Shown here in pieces: positions 40,801 to 48,264 of a stretch of DNA of 64,000 nt; position 1 is the stretch's first letter; each line of letters starts with the position of its first letter. Both the position numbers and the translations under genes were made by a program. The notes below the pieces were generated by a model. The model was not told where the DNA came from. It did not search any database and worked only from the letters and a program-made list of their open reading frames with translations. Source of the stretch: Actinomyces israelii DSM 43320 (GTDB lineage Bacteria; Actinomycetota; Actinomycetes; Actinomycetales; Actinomycetaceae); NCBI RefSeq assembly GCF_000711965.1, contig NZ_JONS01000006.1, positions 83,868 through 147,867 on the forward strand. Reading direction: 5' to 3'.

Positions 40801-41335
40801 GCAGGGTCATGAGGTCGTCGGGGGCGTCGACGGCGGCCGCGAGGACGCGGGCGAAGACGTCGCGGGGCACGGCCTTCTTGTCGTCCGGGATGGGCAGGCC
40901 GCCCTCGGCGACGTGGAAGACGCCGGCGGTGGTGCGGCGGTCGTTGCGCGGGTTGTGCAGGACGCCGGAGAGCACCCTGTAGCTCTCGACGTAGTCGGAG
41001 GTGAAGCTGGTGGCGTCCACCGGCAGGGACAGCGCGCGGGCCAGGCCCGGCTGGTCCAGGACGAGGGTCGCCCCGGGCAGCTTCGGCTGCGCGGCGGCGC
41101 CGTCGAGGTAGGAGTCCAGGAAGGCCTGGATGCGCCGGTCCGCGGCGCACGGGCGGTTGGCCAGGCGGCGGGTCAGCTCGCGCTGGCGGGCCAGGATCGG
41201 CGCCACGAGGCGGTCGGTCTCGCGGTCGAAGTCGGAGCGGGCGGCGTGGTCCGGGACGGGGGCGCCGAGCAGCTCCAGGCGCAGCGCGATCGCTGAGTTC
41301 GCTGAGTTGGTGGGCGCGGCAGGAGAAGAGCTCAT
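37886..41335 (-). CDS. Probable PPi-type phosphoenolpyruvate carboxykinase
   Basis: 1149 aa from the ATG at 41335. Recalled as the PPi-dependent PEPCK type known from Propionibacterium and Entamoeba, about 1130-1150 aa, which interconverts PEP, CO2 and Pi with oxaloacetate and PPi. Supporting features are the length, NYYGYCKKEVKTQISYSANL (a PEPCK-like Y-G...KK region) and a kinase-like loop TVSGGGKSEISKSL with Lys490. No transmembrane segments. The frame stays open upstream as far as 43414, but only by running antisense to the PBP gene. It would serve CO2-fixing succinate fermentation. Identification is from memory without alignment. Confidence 0.6.
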   Translation of the reverse strand: MSSSPAAPTNSANSAIALRLELLGAPVPDHAARSDFDRETDRLVAPILARQRELTRRLANRPCAADRRIQAFLDSYLDGAAAQPKLPGATLVLDQPGLARALSLPVDATSFTSDYVESYRVLSGVLHNPRNDRRTTAGVFHVAEGGLPIPDDKKAVPRDVFARVLAAAVDAPDDLMTLPWASTQADPARCFVSLLLRPVVVPEVPGFSAERSMEIRFIAPGGLVSNLDFVEGIFGNGGDPYLPENDASLAPESWTGHTGCVILAPHLTRLTKKELGLPAWEEATERQRRDGMCWRGADELYNDGKAFKLVARDERGVIVTIIADNYYGYCKKEVKTQISYSANLFGCVEEEHSGGALAFPRYNLGQEYTDVHTPAGATVERVLARNPGRFEARADGSAVLLDDDGRPDEGIVLVPAGAHFSMRTQTVTWDRADGREASIPLLADRVYIAPGGYRVHAKHREGDATQWHLVGTAPWATQAHKPATVSGGGKSEISKSLLDAFVFGEAYVGDVDADLDAVQKILDGNYADRFVDPANKSAHHRPILSERRSLGSVIKLLTPSSMYTEEYNAFLESIPAHIKELIFTVKRYYQPGWGADWRSHFSVGIINGRKGNSLRLDGEVIKVNMLRVGFEDDGAWRLLSLRPDFSPAAKVQTEDDITSSIVAPGGLESTAGSSVSRKFVTNCESLLFQRPDDAIVRGYDKQTERDMSGTGLFISNYQPLTPADARAMVADAPGLSRFTEPMQELVRRAAAIPEAADPREETYWTSTANPRLVGGAPTRNPRYLQVRPDIANPRDVALADLSIHLYRDAPLAAPARHGVDVVAAGRRNNPPEPGVPALCAYNPLHYMELPELFMEFISSMTGKSPSTTGAGSEGALTKSPFNALPPVYDLNAALLSYALGGYDGWLSSAGYIGPKVKVAHDISLLVPEIFSRMTPQERDARALIEAGYLERLEDFDHEGRRIEASRLGYRMNAAFATAYFGRIFLHPDVVFTEEMLRPELQDPAIFADSVEVIVATHRAVAKHYVDDGSIQWAVPPLKALLEIMYSGRSEEGWTLSSPELRALFERENILASDWYAERVDAKVERDRKQAESAIAALTRFTTTQGNEEVTERLDIEGRLASARAWLDEVTSPAYRAHLVGTLGLQPSLA

Positions 41336-41761
41336 GGCGCCGAGCCTATGGCGGGACGCGACACACGCCGGTCTCATTGGCCCGCGGGGAGTGTCGGCGA
41401 CTCCCGGCGACTCCCGGCATCCGTGACGTGCTGCACACCACGAAGAGGGCGAGCGGGTCTCCTTGGTCACGGAATCGGTTACTGATTGCCACCGGGCGCA
41501 TGGGGCGACGACGACGCCGGGGCGGCAGGCCCGGGCTCGGCGGAGAGGGGGAACCGCGCCGTTCTGCGCGATTGCCGGCAGCGCCGAGGCCGGGTGGACG
41601 GTGGGGCGCCCGCGACCCGACGGCGAGGAGGGGCGCGGGTCATGGGTTTCATTCGGGAGTCTCGCAGGCGCTTCCCGCTGTTCATGGCACGCCGAAGCCG
41701 CCATACTTGACGACAGTCCGTGACGGCAGTGCGCCGTCGTCCGCACAGAAATGAGGACCGC
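41336..41761. other. Divergent intergenic region between PEPCK-like and PBP genes
   Basis: 426 bp, GC-rich, no gene supported. It contains a short GGCGACTCCC direct repeat (41396-41416). It must carry promoters for both genes, but I see no clear consensus boxes. Confidence 0.5.
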
Positions 41762-44152
41762 GTGGCAGACTCCGCTAACAAGGGCAAGCGACCGAAGGGC
41801 ACGAAGCTGGCTCAGGCCGCGAGCCGCTACACCGGCCAGGGCGGTGCTCGGCAGACCGGGCCCGTCCCCGTGGGCGGCGCCCGCGGGAAGAAGGCGGGCG
41901 GGCGGCCCGGTGTCCGGCAGGAGGCCACCAGGCGCCGTCGCTGGATCAACTACCCGCGCGCCGGCAAGGGCCCGGTGATGCGCTGGATCCCCGGGTGGCG
42001 CTTCTACCTGGGGAGCTTCCTGCTGCTCATCATCCTGGCCGTGGGGGCGTTCGCCGTCGCCTACGCGATGGTCAAGGTCCCCGAGCCCAGCGAGTTCGCC
42101 CAGGCCCAGACGACCACCGTCTACTACGCCGACGGCACCACCAAGATGGGCGAGTTCGCAGACGTGGACCGCACCATTATCGATACCAGCGGCTTGCCCG
42201 ACTACGTCGGCAACGCCGTCGTCGCCAGTGAGGACCGCACATTCTACTCCAACAACGGTGTTGATCCCAAGGGCATTATCCGCGCCTTCGTGAACAATAT
42301 GCGCGGCGGGGACCGCCAGGGAGCGTCCACCTTGACGCAGCAGTACGTCAAGAACTACTACGTGGACACGACGTCCTCCTACTCCGGCAAGTTCAAGCAG
42401 GCCATTATGGCCATCAAGATCGACCGGGAGATGAATAAGAAGAAGATCCTGGGCTCCTACCTCAACACGGTCTACTTCGGGCGGGGCGCCTACGGCATCG
42501 AGGCTGCCTCCAACGAGTTCTTCGGGCACCCGGCCTCCGAGATGACCGTCTCCGAGGCGGCGCTGGTGGCCGGCATCCTGCCCGCGCCGTCCACCTGGGA
42601 TCCCGCCATCAACCCTGACAAGGCCAAGGAGCGATGGCAGCGCGTCCTCGACTTCATGCTCGAGGACGGCTACATCACCCAGGAGCAGCACGACTCCGCG
42701 ACCTACCCCCAGACCGTGAGCTCGGAGAGCACCGAGACCTACGAGGGACCGAACGGCTACCTCCTCCAGATGGTGCGCAACGAGCTCCGGGACGAGAACG
42801 GGGCCAACCTGAGCGACCAGCAGATCGATACCGGCGGCCTGAACATCGTCACCACTATTAACAAGGACGACCAGGATGCCGCCGTCGAGGCCGTCAAGAA
42901 CCTTCCTGAGGGGCACGCGGACAACCTGCACGTGGGGCTGGTGTCCGTCGATGCCACGAACGGCGGCATTCTGGCTCTGTACGGCGGTTCGGACTACCTG
43001 ACCGACCAGGTCAACTCCTCGACCCAGGCCGTCGCCCAGGCGGGCAGTACCTTCAAACCCTTCGCGCTCATCGCCGGGCTGGAGGGCGGGCTGACCCTGT
43101 CCAACAGCTATGACGGGTCCTCGCCCATGCAGATCGGCGACGGCACCTTCACCAACTTCCAGGGCGCGCAGTACCCCCGGATCAACCTGATCCAGGCCAC
43201 GACCGACTCGGTCAACACCGCCTACGTCCAGCTCAACCGCGACGTCGGGCCCAATGCCACCAACGAGGTCGCCACACGCGCGGGATACCCCGACGACACG
43301 GTCGGCATGAACTCCTACCTTCAGAACGTGCTCGGATCGGCCTCCCCGCACACCCTTGACATCGCCACCGCCTACGCCACCTTCGCCTCGCAGGGGACGC
43401 GGCGCGACACCCACATCGTCTCCACGGTGACCAACGGCGCGGGATCGGTGTCCTACACGCCCTCCACTGACGGGGAGAAGGTCTTCTCCGACGGCGTCAT
43501 GGCCGATGCGACCTATGCCATGCAGCAGGTGGTCAACAACGGCTCGGGCAAGACCGCCCAGAGCCTGGGGCGCCCCGTTGCGGCCAAGACCGGCTCGTCC
43601 AGCGACAACAAGTCCGCCCAGTTCGCCGGGTACACCCCGCAGATCGCCACCGCGGTCACCCTCTACCAGGCCGGCGCGAACGGTGAGGAGGAGTCGATCA
43701 CCCCGTGGGGCAAGTACGACGAGATCACCGGATCGACCTATCCGGCCGACATCTTCACCGACTACATGACCACCGCCCTGAAGGACCTTCCGGTCGAGGA
43801 GTTCCCCGATCGCACCCAGGGGTCCTACCAGGCGGGTGCCCTCGACAACGGGACCCCGGCGCCCGCCGAGGTGGACAACAGCACTCCCGAGCCCCAGCAG
43901 CCGCAGGCTCCCGAGCCCACGACCGTCCCCGAGCAGCCCGTCGGGCCCGGGCAGGGCAACCAGGCCGAGACCCCCGGCAATGGCGATAGCGGTGGCGATG
44001 GCGGCGGCGGCGGGCTGAACCCAGGCTCAGAAGACCGGACGCAACCAGCGAATCCGCAACCAACGGCCCCACAGAAGGATCCGGAGCAGCCGAAGAATCC
44101 CGATCCTCCCAAGCAGCCAGACCAACCTCAGAAGAAAGACAACGGCCGCTGA
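41762..44152 (+). CDS. Class A penicillin-binding protein (PBP1)
   Basis: 796 aa; GTG at 41762 with AATGAGG upstream. Basic cytoplasmic N-terminus, one membrane segment (FYLGSFLLLIILAVGAFAVA), then a GT51 glycosyltransferase domain (VVASEDRTFYSNNGVDPKG, GASTLTQQYVKNYY) and a transpeptidase domain with AGSTFKPF (nucleophile Ser and Lys), SVN and AKTGSS. The C-terminal ~110 residues are Pro/Gln/Glu-rich and disordered. It polymerises and crosslinks peptidoglycan. The rpsF operon begins 274 bp downstream. Confidence 0.95.
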   Translation: MADSANKGKRPKGTKLAQAASRYTGQGGARQTGPVPVGGARGKKAGGRPGVRQEATRRRRWINYPRAGKGPVMRWIPGWRFYLGSFLLLIILAVGAFAVAYAMVKVPEPSEFAQAQTTTVYYADGTTKMGEFADVDRTIIDTSGLPDYVGNAVVASEDRTFYSNNGVDPKGIIRAFVNNMRGGDRQGASTLTQQYVKNYYVDTTSSYSGKFKQAIMAIKIDREMNKKKILGSYLNTVYFGRGAYGIEAASNEFFGHPASEMTVSEAALVAGILPAPSTWDPAINPDKAKERWQRVLDFMLEDGYITQEQHDSATYPQTVSSESTETYEGPNGYLLQMVRNELRDENGANLSDQQIDTGGLNIVTTINKDDQDAAVEAVKNLPEGHADNLHVGLVSVDATNGGILALYGGSDYLTDQVNSSTQAVAQAGSTFKPFALIAGLEGGLTLSNSYDGSSPMQIGDGTFTNFQGAQYPRINLIQATTDSVNTAYVQLNRDVGPNATNEVATRAGYPDDTVGMNSYLQNVLGSASPHTLDIATAYATFASQGTRRDTHIVSTVTNGAGSVSYTPSTDGEKVFSDGVMADATYAMQQVVNNGSGKTAQSLGRPVAAKTGSSSDNKSAQFAGYTPQIATAVTLYQAGANGEEESITPWGKYDEITGSTYPADIFTDYMTTALKDLPVEEFPDRTQGSYQAGALDNGTPAPAEVDNSTPEPQQPQAPEPTTVPEQPVGPGQGNQAETPGNGDSGGDGGGGGLNPGSEDRTQPANPQPTAPQKDPEQPKNPDPPKQPDQPQKKDNGR

Positions 44153-44376
44153 CGACGTCGCGGGGCGGGCCCCGGCTCCTGCCCCGTCGTCGTGAGTTGC
44201 CCCGAGCCGCGGCCGGGCGCTGCGCTCCTCGCGCGCCCGCGGTCCATCGTGGCGCACCGCACGCCGCCCGGAGGGGTGCCCGCCTTCCGGGCGGCGCACC
44301 GTCTCCGGTAGTGTGCGGAAGTCAGCCCCGTCGTCGGGCATCCGGTCGGCGGCGCGGCCACACGCATCACCCTCCT

Positions 44377-44395
44377 GTCACGGAAAGGCCGTGAC
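44377..44395 (+). promoter_or_regulatory. Hairpin in the rpsF leader
   Basis: GTCACGG-AAAGG-CCGTGAC forms a 7-bp stem 31 bp before the rpsF ATG. In many bacteria the S6:S18 complex binds a leader hairpin of this operon; whether this one does is untested, and the known CCG-bulge motif is not clearly present. Confidence 0.35.
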
Positions 44396-44426
44396 CGCTT
44401 GAGTCCAGAGGAGGTGGGTACCAAGC

Positions 44427-44714
44427 ATGCGTCATTACGAGATCATGATCATTCTCGAGCCCGAGACGGATGAGCGCACCATTGCGCAGTCGCTCGAGAA
44501 GCTGCTGCAGGTCGTCCCCAGCAACGGGGGCACGGTCGACAAGATCGATATCTGGGGCAAGCGCCGTCTCGCCTACGACATCAAGAAGAAGTCCGAGGGC
44601 TTCTACGTCGTCGTCGATATGACCACCGCGCCCGAGACCGCCCAGGAGCTCGACCGCCAGCTCGGCCTCAACGAGTCCGTTCTGCGCACCAAGCTCCTGC
44701 GTCCCGAGGCCTGA
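44427..44714 (+). CDS. rpsF: 30S ribosomal protein S6
   Basis: 95 aa. The start [18 protein letters not shown] and the segment [19 protein letters not shown] are typical of S6, which binds 16S rRNA with S18. AGGAGG at 44408 precedes the ATG. First gene of the conserved rpsF-ssb-rpsR-rplI operon. Confidence 0.98.
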   Translation: MRHYEIMIILEPETDERTIAQSLEKLLQVVPSNGGTVDKIDIWGKRRLAYDIKKKSEGFYVVVDMTTAPETAQELDRQLGLNESVLRTKLLRPEA

Positions 44715-44738
44715 GACCGACCGGGAACGGAGAGAAGC

Positions 44739-45335
44739 ATGGCTGGCGAGACCACCATCACCGTCATTGGAAACCTCACCGCGGACCCCGAGCTGCGGTA
44801 CACCAGCAGCGGCATCCCCGTGTGCTCGTTCAGGGTGGCCTCGACCCCGCGCGTCCGCAACCGTCAGACGGGCGAGTGGTCGGACGGCGACCCGCTCTTC
44901 CTGGGGTGCGAGCTGTGGCGCGAGGCCGCCGAGAACGCGGGGGAGTCCCTGAAGAAGGGAATGCGCGTCATCGTCCAGGGCAACCTGTCCCAGCGCTCCT
45001 ACCAGACCCAGTCCGGGGAGCAGCGCACCGTCTACGAGCTGAAGAACTGCGAGGTCGGCCCGTCGCTGTTCCGCGCCCGCGCCCAGGTCACGCGCAATGA
45101 GCGCGGCGGCGGCTACGGCGGCGGTTACCAGGGCGGTGGCGGCCAGGGCGGCTACCAGCAGAACCAGGGCGCCCCCAGCCAGGGGGGTTCCGGCGGCTAC
45201 AACGGCGGCGGCCAGGGCGGCTACGGCGGGGGCGGCGGCCAGCAGCCGACGTACAACGCTCCGGCCGGTGGCGCCTCGGACGACCCGTGGGCCACGGGCG
45301 GGGCGACCAGTTTCGGCGACGAGCCCCCGTTCTGA
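44739..45335 (+). CDS. ssb: Single-stranded DNA-binding protein
   Basis: 198 aa. OB fold in residues 1-115 ([40 protein letters not shown]), then a long Gly/Gln/Tyr-rich linker and the acidic tip ending DEPPF that recruits repair and replication partners. The Gly-rich linker is as expected for an actinobacterial SSB. It sits between rpsF and rpsR. Confidence 0.97.
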   Translation: MAGETTITVIGNLTADPELRYTSSGIPVCSFRVASTPRVRNRQTGEWSDGDPLFLGCELWREAAENAGESLKKGMRVIVQGNLSQRSYQTQSGEQRTVYELKNCEVGPSLFRARAQVTRNERGGGYGGGYQGGGGQGGYQQNQGAPSQGGSGGYNGGGQGGYGGGGGQQPTYNAPAGGASDDPWATGGATSFGDEPPF

Positions 45336-45506
45336 TCCTCCGGGGGCGCCGCGGGTCGGGCCGACGACGGCTTCGGTCCGCCAGGCCGGCCCTCATTGCG
45401 CAGTGCGCCGCCGGCCGGCGCCGCGCACACATCACATCTCGCATGAGCGCATGGAGCGCTTGGCACCATGAGCGCCCGAGGCGCTTGAAGCAAGGAGTAC
45501 CGAACT

Positions 45507-45743
45507 ATGGCGAAGCCCCAGCTTCGTAAGCCGAAGAAGAAGATTGGCCCCATCAAGGCCATCAAGGTCGGCGCTATCGACTACAAGGACACCGCCACGC
45601 TGCGGAAGTTCATCTCCGACCGCGGCAAGATCCGCGCGCGCCGCGTCACCGGCGTGTCCGTCCAGGACCAGCGCAAGATCGCCAAGGCCGTGAAGAACGC
45701 CCGCGAGATGGCGCTGCTGCCCTACTCAAGCTCTGCTCGCTGA
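45507..45743 (+). CDS. rpsR: 30S ribosomal protein S18 (cysteine-free form)
   Basis: 78 aa. [20 protein letters not shown] and [30 protein letters not shown] are diagnostic. The N-terminal CxxC zinc motif of many S18 proteins is absent ([12 protein letters not shown]), so this is the zinc-independent type in the main operon. AAGGAG lies upstream. 171 bp separate it from ssb, containing repeated GAGCGC strings. Confidence 0.97.
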   Translation: MAKPQLRKPKKKIGPIKAIKVGAIDYKDTATLRKFISDRGKIRARRVTGVSVQDQRKIAKAVKNAREMALLPYSSSAR

Positions 45744-45758
45744 CGGGAGGAGGAAGGA

Positions 45759-46214
45759 ATGACCACCAAGCTCATTCTCACGCACGACGTGTCTCACCTC
45801 GGTGAGGCCGGTGAGGTCGTCGAGGTCAAGGACGGCTACGCACGCAACTACCTCATTCCCCGCAAGCTCGCGACGCCGTGGACCAAGGGCGCCCAGCGCC
45901 AGATCGACCAGATGGCCGAGGCCCGCCGCAAGCGCGCCATCGCCTCCCTGGACCAGGCTCAGGCCGCCCGCGCCTGGCTGACCGAGAACGTCGTCACGGT
46001 CACCGCCACCGCCGGCGCGAACGGCCGCCTCTTCGGCGCCGTCACGACCGCCGACCTCGCCCAGGCCGTCAAGGATGCGGACGGTCCGGCCCTGGACCGC
46101 CGCAAGATCGAGGTCGTCCCCCCGATCAAGTCCACCGGCCGTCACAGCGCCTCGGTGCGCCTGCACCCCGACGTCGTCGCCCCCCTCGAGGTCAACGTCG
46201 TCGCCGCGCGCTGA
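45759..46214 (+). CDS. rplI: 50S ribosomal protein L9
   Basis: 151 aa. LILTHDVSHLGEAGEVVEVKDGYARNYLIP is the L9 N-terminal signature; the C-terminal domain ends VRLHPDVVAPLEVNVVA. Follows rpsR by 15 bp with GGAGGAAGG upstream. Last gene of the ribosomal operon. dnaB, which often follows rplI directly, is here about 11 kb further on. Confidence 0.98.
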   Translation: MTTKLILTHDVSHLGEAGEVVEVKDGYARNYLIPRKLATPWTKGAQRQIDQMAEARRKRAIASLDQAQAARAWLTENVVTVTATAGANGRLFGAVTTADLAQAVKDADGPALDRRKIEVVPPIKSTGRHSASVRLHPDVVAPLEVNVVAAR

Positions 46215-46325
46215 CGGCCGGTTTTCCGGCCTTGCTGGCGTCCGCGAGGCCGTACCCCCGTACCCCTGCGCGCCCGGTCGTCTCAGGCGCCGCGGCCGTA
46301 CCTTCAAGGTACGGCCGCGGCGCCC

Positions 46326-46398
46326 CGTCGAGATAGACATTCTCGTACGAGATCGGCGGTGACACCGTTGACCTCGTACGAGAATGTCTATCTCGACG
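46326..46398. repeat. Dispersed covarying hairpin, copy 5
   Basis: Arms 46326-46351 and 46373-46398 pair perfectly over 26 bp. ATTCTC replaces ATTTTC and is matched by GAGAAT. It lies between rplI and the convergent NAD(P)-binding gene. Another inverted pair, GCCGCGGCC...CCGTACCTTGAAGGTACGG, precedes it at about 46300. Confidence 0.95.
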
Positions 46399-46652
46399 CA
46401 GGAGGGGGCGCAATGCAGAGGCAGAGGGAGTGGACTGCTGCCGGGCGTGCTTCGACGGCGCGGTTTGTATGGCACGACGACGCTGACGTCCGGCTCCTGC
46501 GCGCGTACAGTCGGGCCGTGCACGAGGGCGGCCGGCTCGTGGCTGAGGCAGTGCGCGGAGGACGCCCGGGCAGGTGCTGCCGCGCACCGCGCCATCCCGA
46601 CGAAGAATCAGCACCAACCAGCAAGTCCCGCCAAGCCGTCGTGAGTCAGGTC
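46399..46652. other. Intergenic remainder after hairpin copy 5
   Basis: 254 bp (438 bp in total from rplI). No gene is supported; long antisense-type frames here have no recognisable features. Confidence 0.5.
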
Positions 46653-47300
46653 TCAGGACCGGCGGAACCCCTTCTCCGTGGTCACGAGGAGGCGCTGACC
46701 GCGCGTGTCCGGGTTCTCGGCGGCCGCGAGGATCTGGGCCGCGGCATCATCGAAGGAGAGCGTCGGCAGGCCCGGCACCTTGGCGACCCGGTCCAGGGGC
46801 AGGCTCACGGCCGCGCCGGTGGCGGCGGCGTCCTTGAGGTTGACCGGGTAGAGAATCGTCCACGGAAGGCCCGAGGCCTGGAGGAGCCTGTCCGAGGCGT
46901 CCTTGTCCGTCATGAAGCCGCCGAGCACGTGGCGGTAGACGAACCGCATGTACCAGGAGGCCTTGCCCGCCGTGTCGCCCGCTCCGAAGGCGGAGACGAG
47001 TACGAGGCGCGGCGCCCCGGCACTCTTGAGGCCCTCGATCACCCCGGGCAGGTTGGTCTGCATGAAGGACTTGTCCGAGGGCTTGCCGGTAATGGCCACG
47101 ACGACGGCGTCGGCGTCCCGGGCCGCCTGGGCGATGGTCTCCGAGTCGGTGGCCGACCCCCGGATGACGGACAGGTTCGGGGCGGCCGCGATCGCCTCGG
47201 GGCGGCGGGCCACGACCCTGACGTCATGACCGGCTGCGAGGGCTCGCGACAGAATGCGGGAGCCGACGTTGCCCGTGGCTCCGATGATGGTGAGCTTCAT
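46653..47300 (-). CDS. NAD(P)H-binding (SDR-like) oxidoreductase
   Basis: 215 aa; ATG at 47300 with AAGGAGA upstream. The N-terminus MKLTIIGATGNVGSRIL and VVARRPEAI are typical of the NAD(P)H-binding 'flavin reductase-like' atypical SDRs (PF13460 type); RLVLVSAFGAG and LPWTILYPVNL agree. The substrate is unknown. It lies 107 bp downstream of the TetR gene on the same strand and is probably its target, as such pairs often respond to electrophilic stress. Confidence 0.88.
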   Translation of the reverse strand: MKLTIIGATGNVGSRILSRALAAGHDVRVVARRPEAIAAAPNLSVIRGSATDSETIAQAARDADAVVVAITGKPSDKSFMQTNLPGVIEGLKSAGAPRLVLVSAFGAGDTAGKASWYMRFVYRHVLGGFMTDKDASDRLLQASGLPWTILYPVNLKDAAATGAAVSLPLDRVAKVPGLPTLSFDDAAAQILAAAENPDTRGQRLLVTTEKGFRRS

Positions 47301-47407
47301 GGTGTTCTCCTTAAGGTGCGCGAGTATCGGGCCCGACGCTGTCGGGCGGGAGGTGGTAGTCGCTCTGTGAATGGGCGGGCGAGTGGCTGTCGCTGGGACG
47401 GGGCGGC

Positions 47408-48001
47408 TCAGGAGCCGGTGTCGGTCGCCTCGAGGTCGCGTCCCAGGACGGTGGCCAGGACGGACAGGCACAGGTCGATGGCCTCGCCCTGCTCGGCGGG
47501 GCCGGCGTCGGCGATGTCCTGGCCGATAGCCGTGACGAAGACGAGCCAGGCGTGAAGGCTGCGGCGCGTTGCCGGGGTGTCCTCCGCCCCCGTCAGAGCG
47601 AGGATGCGCTCGATATGCGTGCTTCGGCTGCGCTCGACGACGGTGCTGATCCCTGCCGGGTCGCCGGTCGCGTAGAGCTCGCGCAGGCCTCCGCTGGCGG
47701 AGTGGAATCGGGCGAGGTAGGCGCGCAGGGCCGCCTCGGCGTTGTCCCGCGGGCTCAGACTCGGGTCGATGTCCGTGTCCGCGAGGAGCTGGTCCGCCTC
47801 GGACTCGAGGACGGCGCGCAGGAGATCCTCCTTGCCCGGGAAGTAGTGGTAGACGAGGGCGCGGGCCACGCCCGCCGCCTTGGCCACCGCGCTCACGGAG
47901 GTGCCGATGACGCCGTAGCGGGCGAAGTGCTCAGCGGCGACGCCGAGGATCTGGCTGCGGCGTTCCTCGGGGGCAAGACGCGAGCCACTCTTGTTGGACA
48001 T
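47408..48001 (-). CDS. TetR family transcriptional regulator
   Basis: 197 aa; ATG at 48001. The helix-turn-helix APEERRSQILGVAAEHFARYG and VSAVAKAAGVARALVYHYFPGKEDLL is standard TetR. The promoter TTGACA-17-TATGTT puts the expected start site on the A of the ATG, so it is leaderless, and a perfect GACACGTGTC palindrome overlaps the -35, suggesting autorepression. It likely controls the NAD(P)-binding gene downstream. Confidence 0.92.
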   Translation of the reverse strand: MSNKSGSRLAPEERRSQILGVAAEHFARYGVIGTSVSAVAKAAGVARALVYHYFPGKEDLLRAVLESEADQLLADTDIDPSLSPRDNAEAALRAYLARFHSASGGLRELYATGDPAGISTVVERSRSTHIERILALTGAEDTPATRRSLHAWLVFVTAIGQDIADAGPAEQGEAIDLCLSVLATVLGRDLEATDTGS

Positions 48002-48007
48002 GTGGCC

Positions 48008-48036
48008 AACATAGATGGAAGTTAGACACGTGTCAA
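48008..48036 (-). promoter_or_regulatory. Leaderless promoter with GACACGTGTC operator
   Basis: Minus-strand TTGACA (48031-48036), 17-bp spacer, TATGTT (48008-48013), then 6 nt to the ATG. The palindrome GACACGTGTC (48025-48034) overlaps the -35. Confidence 0.8.
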
Positions 48037-48143
48037 TCAAGGTGATGGTGAGAGCTCCCGCAGTGGTGGATCCCGCAGGGTGTCGGGCGGGGCCGGGCGC
48101 GCGCGGCTGCTCGCCCCGCACACGCCTCCCGCCCCCTGCGGCA

Positions 48144-48214
48144 CTTACTACGCCTCTTTGCCCCTTACTACGCTTCTTCTCCTCGTACAGTAAGGGACAA
48201 AGGAGCGTAGTAAG
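48144..48214. repeat. 71-bp inverted-repeat element, copy 2
   Basis: CTTACTACGCCTCTTT, CTTACTACGCTTCTTC and the inverted AAAGGAGCGTAGTAAG. It is the same length as, and in opposite orientation to, the element at 1336-1406, sharing CCTCGTACAGTAAGG in the centre. Located between the tetR gene and the sensor-kinase stop. Confidence 0.85.
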
Positions 48215-48264
48215 CGTTCTGGCGCTACCCGGGCACGAGCCGATCGCCGCCCCCGCCCAGCCGC

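Noticed and set aside
41336..43414. Upstream extension of the PEPCK-like frame
   Set aside because: It would run antisense through the PBP1 gene, and the added sequence is low-complexity. The ATG at 41335 gives the usual family length.
46359..47555. Plus-strand frame covering the NAD(P)-binding gene
   Set aside because: Antisense to a gene with clear Rossmann motifs; no features of its own.
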